A stretch of DNA of 12,959 nucleotides from Flavobacteriaceae bacterium (GTDB taxonomy: Bacteria; Bacteroidota; Bacteroidia; Flavobacteriales; Flavobacteriaceae). Under the pieces are notes generated by a model that worked only from the letters and a program-made list of their open reading frames with translations, had not been told where the DNA came from and searched no databases. The stretch's first letter is position 1. Each line of letters starts with the position of its first letter. Shown in pieces: positions 5,054 to 11,151 of the stretch. The stretch is taken from NCBI GenBank assembly GCA_015489265.1, contig WFZY01000116.1, positions 1 to 12,959 of the forward strand, in the 5' to 3' direction. The translations under genes and the position numbers were made by a program.

Positions 5054-8021
5054 GTTTTGTATCCGTTTCCGGCTTCCAATATTCATAAGGATTGACTTTT
5101 CCTTTATGATAATGATAGTCGTGTTTGGGATGTTTAATCGCTTCATAAATACGGCGTTGCACTTCACTGCGAATATTCAACTTGTATAACAATCTGTTTT
5201 TCATAGTCGGGAAGGTCCGGTTCGATAAAAAGATATAAACTATTTGCTCTTCGGGGTCAGCCCAAACCATGGTGCCGGTAAAGCCCTGATGTCCGAAACT
5301 TTTTGGGGAAATTTCTTCAAAAGTCGGCCCCGGCTGGTCTTTAAATTGGGGTTTATCCCAACCCAATCCACGTCGTACACTATCTTTGGCAAAATAGCGC
5401 TTATTAAATACCATTTCGGTTGTGTCTGAAATGTATCGTTTACCACCGTAATATCCTTTGTTGAGATGCATTTGCAGTTCTTTGGCTAAATCGTTGGCAT
5501 TGCCGAACAATCCCGCGTTGCCCGAAACACCATTGAGCATAGCCGCCCCCATATCGTGCACATAGCCACGAATGATTTGATGCCGCCAATAAGTATCATT
5601 TTCGGCGGGTGCAATACGGTCTATTGGAAATTTTTTCAGCGGATTATAAGTCAAAGTCGTTGCACCAAGTGGTTTGTAAAATAAGGAATCAACCAACTTA
5701 TCCATTCCTACGCCGGTTTTATCTTCTATGAATTTCTTGAACAAATAAAAAGGCAGTCCGCTATACACATATTTTAACTCTTTATATTGTGGCACTTTGG
5801 CAATAGTATCCCAAATATGGTTGAGATAATCCCGACGCAAATACATATTTTTTGCCACTTCTATATTGTAAAGTTTATCCGGTTTTTTATGGTAATATTT
5901 GCGCATTGGCATCTTAGTTTTCGGATCAATGGTTTCCAAGTAAAACGGTATCCACGACTTGATTTTAGCATAATGTGACAGGGCTTCTTTGACCAAAATA
6001 GTGTCTTTGTTACTACCTTTGAGCAGTGGCATTAAATCACCGAGTTTGTCATCTAATTTAAACATTTTCAGGTCATAAGCGTGCATCATTAAGGTAGTTG
6101 CCGCCATCACTTTGGTAACAGAAGCCAACCCGTAAATATCAGTTACTTTAACAGGGCGTTTCTTATCATAAGTTTGATATCCGAAAGCTTTTTCGTAAAT
6201 CACTTTACCATTCCGGGCAGCCAATACTACCCCACCGGGTGCCGCCATGGTATCCATCATAAATTGCATCAACGAATCCACCCGTTGCAGTTTGCGACTG
6301 TCCATCCCGACTTCTTCCGGAAATCCATAGGACAAACGCTTGATATCCTGTGTCATGATTCCCGTATTGACCGGATATGTTCGGCTGATACCCACCGGTA
6401 ATTTACCTTTAAACGGTAAGCCCCCAAAAATCATCTGTGGCGACAATTCTTGGGCATACCAATCATTCTGATACGAAATAACAATGGCTTTGACAGGCAA
6501 ATCGTCAACCCAACCAATCAAAGCATAAGGCGATGTAAACACATCTAAAACGCTTGGCTTATATGCCGCTATTTTTTTGATGAGCGATTTTTCTTCTGCT
6601 GACAATTTATAAGATTTCCAAGGATTAGCAGACGATTTATGTACACCGATAATGATTAAATCATAATTTTTCAAGGATTTTTTAATGTCTGCCGTATCTT
6701 TAATCTGAACCAAATCAACTTGTGTGTATTTATTCAAATATTTATTAAAAGTTTGATAACCGGCTTCTCCTACCGGTACAAAAGCTATTTTTTGCGCTAC
6801 ATTTTTTAGGGGTAAAATCTTATTATCATTTTTAATTAAAGTAATGGCATTGGCAAAAGCTTTTTGGTTGAGTAACGAATCGGTAAGTGTCGGATAAAAA
6901 GCTTTTTGATGTTGCGGCTGCCAATTTTGCAAACCCGCCCAATATTTTGCCATTAAGATTTTTTTGACCGAGTATGCCAATCTTTTTTCAGAAATAATAC
7001 CTTTTTTATATGCCGCTTTTAATTGCCCAACCGCTTTTTTTAAATCAACCGTTCCCAACAATATATCATTGCCGGCTAAAAATGCTTGCAAATCGGCATC
7101 ACCCGACGGCACATAAGCCGCAACGCCTTTCATACTCATGGCATCGGTGATAATGAGCCCTTCAAAACCCAAATCCCGTTTCAATAAATCCGTTACAACA
7201 CGGTGCGATAAGGTAGTCGGATAGCCCGTAAATTCCAATGCCGGAATTTTTAAATGCGCCACCATAACGCCGGTTAAACCGTTAGGAATAAGCTGTTTAT
7301 AAGGATACAGCTCTACATTTTGAATTCTGTTATAATCAAAATTAACCGAAGGCAAAGTTTTATGGCTATCTTGGCTCGTATCGCCATGTCCGGGAAAATG
7401 CTTGGCAGTGGTTAATATATCATAAGCTTGCAGCCCCCGCATCATCATATACCCCTTACGCGCGACATTCTTCTTATCTTCACCGAAAGACCGGTTCCCG
7501 ATAATCGGATTGTCGGGATTGGTATTGATGTCCACCACCGGTGAAAAATTCATTTGAAAACCAACATTACGCGTTTGCTGTCCGATACGCCGACCTATTT
7601 CGTAAATAATGCTGTCATTTTGAATGGCACCCAAAGTCATATTCCAAGGAAAACGTGCCGTTGAATCCAAGCGCATTGCCAAGCCCCACTCGGCATCAAT
7701 AGCCGTAATCACCGGATACTTGGCATTGAGTTGGATAAAATTGTTTAAAGCTTGTTCATCGGAAGGATGTCCTTTTAAGAAAAAGAAATTCCCGATATGC
7801 AGACTGTCTATTAAATGCTTGATTTTAGTTTCGTTTTCAACAGTATTATCCGAAGCGATATAAGGCATAAACAATTGCCCTATTTTTTCATCCAAACGCA
7901 TTTGGTTGTAGAGCGAATCAACCCATTGCAGCTGTTGTTTATTTTTGTACAATGGATGTAGCTGTTGCGCCAGTATTGTATAAAAAGTAAAAGTCAAAAT
8001 TAAAGATAAAATAGTTTTCAT
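5037..8021 (-). CDS. Exported GH3 beta-N-acetylglucosaminidase (NagZ-like) fused to a serine hydrolase (beta-lactamase/AmiE-like)
   Basis: A Sec signal peptide (about residues 1-18, ending YTILAQQ) sends this 994-residue protein to the periplasm or beyond. There is no lipobox cysteine. Residues about 30-345 form a GH3 TIM-barrel with the NagZ signature KHFPGHGDTSQDSH: the D218-H220 dyad matches the Asp-His acid/base of NagZ, and D293 in ITDAMSMKGV is the expected nucleophile. A GH3 second domain (about 380-560) follows. Residues about 570-970 are a class C beta-lactamase-like serine hydrolase with S634xxK637 (SVTK) and a late H911-QG motif in place of KTG. The second motif is Y753-SG instead of the usual YxN/YSD. 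In B. subtilis, NagZ and the beta-lactamase-fold amidase AmiE act in sequence on muropeptides; this fusion could do both steps, but amidase, esterase or carboxypeptidase activity is unproven. The ATG at 8021 directly precedes the signal peptide. Confidence 0.95.
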   Translation of the reverse strand: MKTILSLILTFTFYTILAQQLHPLYKNKQQLQWVDSLYNQMRLDEKIGQLFMPYIASDNTVENETKIKHLIDSLHIGNFFFLKGHPSDEQALNNFIQLNAKYPVITAIDAEWGLAMRLDSTARFPWNMTLGAIQNDSIIYEIGRRIGQQTRNVGFQMNFSPVVDINTNPDNPIIGNRSFGEDKKNVARKGYMMMRGLQAYDILTTAKHFPGHGDTSQDSHKTLPSVNFDYNRIQNVELYPYKQLIPNGLTGVMVAHLKIPALEFTGYPTTLSHRVVTDLLKRDLGFEGLIITDAMSMKGVAAYVPSGDADLQAFLAGNDILLGTVDLKKAVGQLKAAYKKGIISEKRLAYSVKKILMAKYWAGLQNWQPQHQKAFYPTLTDSLLNQKAFANAITLIKNDNKILPLKNVAQKIAFVPVGEAGYQTFNKYLNKYTQVDLVQIKDTADIKKSLKNYDLIIIGVHKSSANPWKSYKLSAEEKSLIKKIAAYKPSVLDVFTSPYALIGWVDDLPVKAIVISYQNDWYAQELSPQMIFGGLPFKGKLPVGISRTYPVNTGIMTQDIKRLSYGFPEEVGMDSRKLQRVDSLMQFMMDTMAAPGGVVLAARNGKVIYEKAFGYQTYDKKRPVKVTDIYGLASVTKVMAATTLMMHAYDLKMFKLDDKLGDLMPLLKGSNKDTILVKEALSHYAKIKSWIPFYLETIDPKTKMPMRKYYHKKPDKLYNIEVAKNMYLRRDYLNHIWDTIAKVPQYKELKYVYSGLPFYLFKKFIEDKTGVGMDKLVDSLFYKPLGATTLTYNPLKKFPIDRIAPAENDTYWRHQIIRGYVHDMGAAMLNGVSGNAGLFGNANDLAKELQMHLNKGYYGGKRYISDTTEMVFNKRYFAKDSVRRGLGWDKPQFKDQPGPTFEEISPKSFGHQGFTGTMVWADPEEQIVYIFLSNRTFPTMKNRLLYKLNIRSEVQRRIYEAIKHPKHDYHYHKGKVNPYEYWKPETDTKQKKLP

Positions 8022-8060
8022 GTGCTTATAACCGTATTTGTGTTAATATTAGTTTAATTG

Positions 8061-8068
8061 CAAATTTA
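8061..8068 (-). promoter_or_regulatory. Putative -7 box of the GH3 fusion gene
   Basis: The minus strand reads TAAATTTG, an exact TAnnTTTG match. It predicts a start near 8054 and a leader of about 33 bases before the ATG at 8021. No clear -33 element is visible. Confidence 0.5.
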
Positions 8069-8178
8069 ATAATTATTTAAGGAAGTGAATAATTATTTCA
8101 TTTCAGAATATTTTTAAAATTGAAGCTCTATATCGATTTAGGTGGGTAAATATATAAAATATCTCAAATAATAATGTC

Positions 8179-8196
8179 CCCCGACCTTCGTCGGGG
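8179..8196. repeat. GC-rich hairpin, unit 1 of an intergenic cluster
   Basis: CCCCGAC (8179-8185) and GTCGGGG (8190-8196) form a perfect seven-base stem with loop CTTC. The surroundings are strongly AT-rich, so the structure stands out. No T-tract follows on either strand, which argues against a simple terminator. It resembles short CCCGAC/GTCGGG elements dispersed in flavobacterial intergenic DNA, including the one after alaS at 563-585. Confidence 0.6.
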
Positions 8197-8234
8197 TCAA
8201 AGACTTTATTCTATTGTTTTATTATAATAATGCC

Positions 8235-8270
8235 AGCCCTTCGGGCTTATTTAGTAAACCCCGAAGGGGT
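8235..8270. repeat. Paired GC-rich hairpins able to cross-pair
   Basis: AGCCCTTCGGGCT (8235-8247) and ACCCCGAAGGGGT (8258-8270) each form a five-base stem with a three-base loop. In addition, CCCTTCGGG (8237-8245) is the exact reverse complement of CCCGAAGGG (8260-8268), so the two can refold into one nine-base stem with a 14-base loop. The position, well upstream of lemA and beyond the GH3 promoter, fits a repetitive intergenic element better than a terminator. Confidence 0.6.
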
Positions 8271-8420
8271 GAAATTATTGAAAAATAAAATCGCCATGAT
8301 TATATGGTTTTGAACCCACCAATTTATTATTACCCACACAAAACAACATAGAGCCAAAATTAAGAACATTAAGACTATAAAAAAATTTTTAATTCTTAAG
8401 ATATATTTTCAACTCATTCA

Positions 8421-8456
8421 CACTTCAAACTTGGCGCTTTTTTGCTTTCTACTTTC
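8421..8456. repeat. Degenerate YACTTNN-type heptamers upstream of lemA
   Basis: CACTTCA, AACTTGG, CGCTTTT, TTGCTTTC and TACTTTC follow in approximate seven-base phase, a decayed relative of the array at 497-553. Unlike that array, it lies between divergent genes rather than after a stop codon. Confidence 0.45.
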
Positions 8457-8626
8457 AATAGTTTATGCAAACACCAAACCTACCAAGATTTTACGATATA
8501 ATAAATTCATAACCGGTTTAAAACTCAAGGTAACAAAACCGCTAAACAATCGTTATGAAATAAAAAGCTGTTAAGTCATATCAGTTTTTTTACTATTTTT
8601 ACCAAAACATTTAAAATTCATTTTTT

Positions 8627-9217
8627 ATGAAAAAATTATTAGGAATACTAGGTACATTATTTATTATTGGTTTTCTTTTATACCGTTTTTTTGTTGGCTT
8701 TTACAACACCGGTATAGAATATCAAGAAAATGCCAAAACCGCTTGGTCAAAAGTAGAAAGTGCTTACCAACGGCGCGCTGATTTGATCCCTAATTTGGTA
8801 AACACTGTTAAAGGATATGCCAAACATGAAAGAGAAACTTTGGAAGCCGTGGTCAAAGCCAGGGCATCAGCTACTCAAACCAAAATTGACCCGTCCAATA
8901 TCACGCCGGAACAATTGGCAAAATTCCAACAAGCCCAACAAGGTTTGAGCGGGGCGCTCAGCCGTTTATTGGTTACGGTTGAAAAATATCCTGACCTAAA
9001 AGCCGATAAGAATTTTTTGGAACTGCAAAGTCAATTGGAAGGTACGGAAAACCGTATCAAAGTGGAAAGAGACCGCTACAACGATGCCGTGAATAAATAC
9101 AACATCTATATCAAAAAATTCCCCGGAAACTTGTTAGCTTCTATGTTCGGCTTTAAAGAAATGGCAAGATTCCAAAGCGAAAAAGGTGCCGAAAAAGCCC
9201 CTAAAGTCCAGTTTTAA
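8627..9217 (+). CDS. lemA: LemA family membrane protein
   Basis: This 196-residue protein has an N-terminal membrane segment (about residues 4-24) and then a long helical domain. The family core is clear: NTGIEYQENAKTAWSKVESAYQRRADLIPNLVNTVKGYAKHERETLEAVVKARA. Further helices follow (LSRLLVTVEKYPDLKADKNFLELQSQLEGTENRIKVERDRYNDAVNKYN), then a terminal FPGNLLASMFGFK block, all as in full-length LemA proteins. The biochemical role of the family is unsettled; members are usually linked to the envelope. The TPM gene starts on the base after the lemA stop, and a second TPM gene follows, so the three probably act together. The ATG at 8627 leads directly into the hydrophobic segment and is the natural start. 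Confidence 0.95.
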   Translation: MKKLLGILGTLFIIGFLLYRFFVGFYNTGIEYQENAKTAWSKVESAYQRRADLIPNLVNTVKGYAKHERETLEAVVKARASATQTKIDPSNITPEQLAKFQQAQQGLSGALSRLLVTVEKYPDLKADKNFLELQSQLEGTENRIKVERDRYNDAVNKYNIYIKKFPGNLLASMFGFKEMARFQSEKGAEKAPKVQF

Positions 9218-9655
9218 ATGAATCCGGAAAATTTCTTTACACCCCAAGAAGAGCAACGAATTGTTAATGCTATTAGACAAGCTGAAAAAAATACTTCTGG
9301 TGAAATTCGGGTGCATCTGGAATCTAAAAACAAAGATAAACCGACACTCGACTATGTGTGGCAAGTCTTTGAAGCAATCGGTATGCGAAAAACCCAACAA
9401 GCAAACGGGGTATTGTTTTATATCGATATAAACCACCGCACATTTAGCATAGTGGCTGACGAAGGTATCAACCAAGTGGTACCGGATAATTTTTGGGAAG
9501 AAATTACCAAGATTGTTACCGGTGGTTTTAAGCAAGGACAATATGCCGATGCGCTGGAACAAGGTATTTTAAAAGTCGGCGAACAACTCAAACAATATTT
9601 TCCGCACCAAGCCGATGATGTCAATGAATTACCGGATGAAATTTCTAAACATTAA
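9218..9655 (+). CDS. Soluble TPM-domain protein (TLP18.3/Psb32/MOLO-1 family)
   Basis: This 145-residue protein consists almost entirely of one TPM domain (about residues 5-130). It opens with FFTPQEEQRIVNAIRQAEKNTSGEIRVHLES, continues with NGVLFYIDINHRTFSIVADEGINQVVPDNFWEEI, and ends with the helix FKQGQYADALEQGILKVGEQLKQYF. There is no signal peptide or membrane span, so it should be cytoplasmic, unlike its neighbour. The ATG directly follows the lemA stop with no gap, indicating translational coupling. The family name records three founding proteins; plant relatives have been linked to photosystem II repair and acid phosphatase activity. No catalytic residues can be assigned here, so the function remains open. 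Confidence 0.9.
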   Translation: MNPENFFTPQEEQRIVNAIRQAEKNTSGEIRVHLESKNKDKPTLDYVWQVFEAIGMRKTQQANGVLFYIDINHRTFSIVADEGINQVVPDNFWEEITKIVTGGFKQGQYADALEQGILKVGEQLKQYFPHQADDVNELPDEISKH

Positions 9656-9673
9656 ACTATTTTTGTGAAACCA

Positions 9674-10483
9674 ATGGGCTTTAAATTTTTTAGATTACTA
9701 TTACTGACACTTATCTTCGGACTTGGCATACAAAATCTTGCATCGCAAGATATAAAACCATTAAAAATAGAAGCAGACGGTTTGCCTGCCAAGCCATCTG
9801 ATGCAATGCAAAGAGCCCATTCGGTTTATGATTATGCCAAACTTTTATCGCCGGAAGAACGCCGGATGCTTGAAACCAAAATCAGTAAATACTACGATTC
9901 TACTTCGACCCAAATCGTAATAGCCACTATCAAAAAGCTCAATGACGATATTTCATTATACGCAACCGAATGGGCGCACAAATGGGGTATTGGCCAAAAA
10001 GATAAAGGAAACGGTGTTTTTATTTTAGTGTCTAAGGACGATCACAAAATCACCATTCGCACCGGTTACGGCGTAGAACATTTGTTGACCGACGCTTTAT
10101 CACGCCGCATTATCGAAAACGAGATTATTCCCTATTTCAGAAAAGGAAATTTTTACAAGGGCTTATCCAATGCCGTTGATGCCATCATCAAAATTATGGC
10201 AGGCGAATACAAAAATGATTTGCCCAAAAATCAAGATTCCGGAAATTATATTTTTTGGATAATTTTAGGAATTATTCTACTTGTTTTTCTCTTATCTATC
10301 TTTTCCAATGGCGGTCACTCCGGCGGCGGCTCATGGCGCTCGTCCGGTGGTGGTCCCATCATTTTTACCGATAGTGGCACCAGTTCTTGGGGCGGTGGCG
10401 GTGGCGGCTCTTGGGGCGGTGGCTTTAGCGGTGGCTTCGGTGGCGGTGGCTTCGGTGGCGGCGGTGCCACGGGAAGTTGGTAA
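9674..10483 (+). CDS. Membrane-anchored TPM-domain protein with glycine-rich tail (YgcG-like)
   Basis: A signal peptide (FRLLLLTLIFGLGIQNLASQ) is followed by a periplasmic TPM domain (about residues 50-180: VYDYAKLLSPEERRMLETKI, TQIVIATIKKLNDD, GIGQKDKGNGVFILVSKDDHKITIRTGYGVEHLLTD, YFRKGNFYKGLSNAVDAIIKIM). A membrane helix comes next (about 191-211, YIFWIILGIILLVFLLSIF). The tail, about 55 residues rich in Gly, Ser, Trp and Phe, ends GGGGATGSW, as in YgcG-like proteins. I chose the ATG at 9674; an in-frame GTG at 9665 would add three residues. A TAnnTTTG match (9658-9665) overlaps that GTG and could be an internal promoter, but a chance match is likely. It is the third gene of the lemA operon. 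The architecture is standard and the function is unknown. Confidence 0.92.
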   Translation: MGFKFFRLLLLTLIFGLGIQNLASQDIKPLKIEADGLPAKPSDAMQRAHSVYDYAKLLSPEERRMLETKISKYYDSTSTQIVIATIKKLNDDISLYATEWAHKWGIGQKDKGNGVFILVSKDDHKITIRTGYGVEHLLTDALSRRIIENEIIPYFRKGNFYKGLSNAVDAIIKIMAGEYKNDLPKNQDSGNYIFWIILGIILLVFLLSIFSNGGHSGGGSWRSSGGGPIIFTDSGTSSWGGGGGGSWGGGFSGGFGGGGFGGGGATGSW

Positions 10484-10522
10484 AATATTGATAACTGAAA
10501 TAGTGACTTTTTCTGAAATAAA

Positions 10523-10530
10523 TAGATTTG
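10523..10530 (+). promoter_or_regulatory. Putative -7 box of the DUF4442 gene
   Basis: TAGATTTG matches TAnnTTTG in the 88-base gap after the second TPM gene. It predicts a start near 10537 and a leader of about 35 bases. This suggests the DUF4442 gene has its own promoter. I see no terminator hairpin between it and the TPM gene, so read-through is also possible. Confidence 0.45.
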
Positions 10531-10571
10531 CAAATAGATAATGCTATCTAAATATAAAGTAGAACTAAAAA

Positions 10572-11030
10572 ATGAAATTTACCCCCAAACATATCAACCG
10601 TTTTCTATTCTTTAAATTACCTAGTGCTTGGATTTCCGGCATCCGGCTTAAAAGCATCAAAGAGACAGAAGCCGTTGTAACTGCCAAACACCGATGGATT
10701 AATCAAAATCCGTTTAATTCTATGTATTTTGCCGTTTTGGCAATGGGTGCTGAATTGTCAACCGGTATTTTGGTCATGAAAAAAATACAAGATACCGGCA
10801 AACCCATATCCATGTTAGTAACCGGTACGCAAGCCGAATTTACCAAAAAAGCCCGGGGACGTATCCGTTTTGTTTGTACTGATGGTCAATTAATTGATGA
10901 CAAAATCATGCAAGCCATTCAAACCGGTGAAGGAATCCAATTCAACCTAACTTCCAATGCCTATGATGAAACCGGAGACTTGGTTTGTACTTTCGTTTTC
11001 AGATGGAGTATCAAGCTGAAAAACATGTAA
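10572..11030 (+). CDS. DUF4442 family hotdog-fold protein
   Basis: This 152-residue cytoplasmic protein has no signal peptide or membrane segment. The pattern fits the DUF4442 group of thioesterase-like hotdog folds. A basic N-terminal helix precedes SAWISGIRLKSIKETEAVVTAKHRWINQNPFNSMYFAVLAMGAELSTGILVM, where N-P-F-N-S-M-Y begins the central hotdog helix. Strands MLVTGTQAEFTKKARGRIRFVC and IQFNLTSNAYDETGDLVCTFVFRWSIKLK complete the sheet. Relatives resemble acyl-CoA thioesterases, but no substrate is established and no catalytic residue can be named confidently. It lies between the lemA operon and valS with its own candidate promoter, so the context does not reveal its role. The ATG at 10572 follows an A-rich stretch typical of starts in this window. 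Confidence 0.86.
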   Translation: MKFTPKHINRFLFFKLPSAWISGIRLKSIKETEAVVTAKHRWINQNPFNSMYFAVLAMGAELSTGILVMKKIQDTGKPISMLVTGTQAEFTKKARGRIRFVCTDGQLIDDKIMQAIQTGEGIQFNLTSNAYDETGDLVCTFVFRWSIKLKNM

Positions 11031-11105
11031 TTTTTTTAAAATTTCTGATATAAATTATACAGAGACAGATTTAAATTCTAATCAGTATAATTTCAAGAAT
11101 AATTG

Positions 11106-11113
11106 TATTTTTG
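11106..11113 (+). promoter_or_regulatory. Putative -7 box of valS
   Basis: TATTTTTG matches TAnnTTTG and predicts a start near 11120, 32 bases before the valS ATG. No exact -33 TTTG is seen at the usual distance. I see no T-box-like or other attenuator structure in the 121-base gap. Confidence 0.5.
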
Positions 11114-11151
11114 TAGCTTAATTAATTTAATAGTCAAAAATACATCACAAT

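Larger units (their letters stand above)
8022..8626. other. Divergent intergenic region between the GH3 fusion and lemA
   Basis: This 605-base AT-rich gap has no supportable gene. It holds the GH3 -7 box (8061-8068), three compact GC-rich hairpins (8179-8196, 8235-8247, 8258-8270), a degenerate heptamer run (8421-8456) and, near its end, a weak lemA promoter candidate. TATTTTTA at 8594-8601 is one base off TAnnTTTG and would start transcription about 20 bases before the lemA ATG. Bases 8271-8420 and 8457-8590 show nothing recognisable. Confidence 0.65.

Noticed and set aside
8464..8511. Tiny frame of 15 codons (MQTPNLPRFYDIINS)
   Set aside because: It is too short, has no -7 box or conserved feature, and lies in AT-rich DNA where such frames are expected by chance.
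10315..10533. Minus-strand open frame encoding a proline-rich protein
   Set aside because: It is the antisense of the GGTGGC-rich glycine tail of the TPM protein, so the polyproline is a composition artefact.
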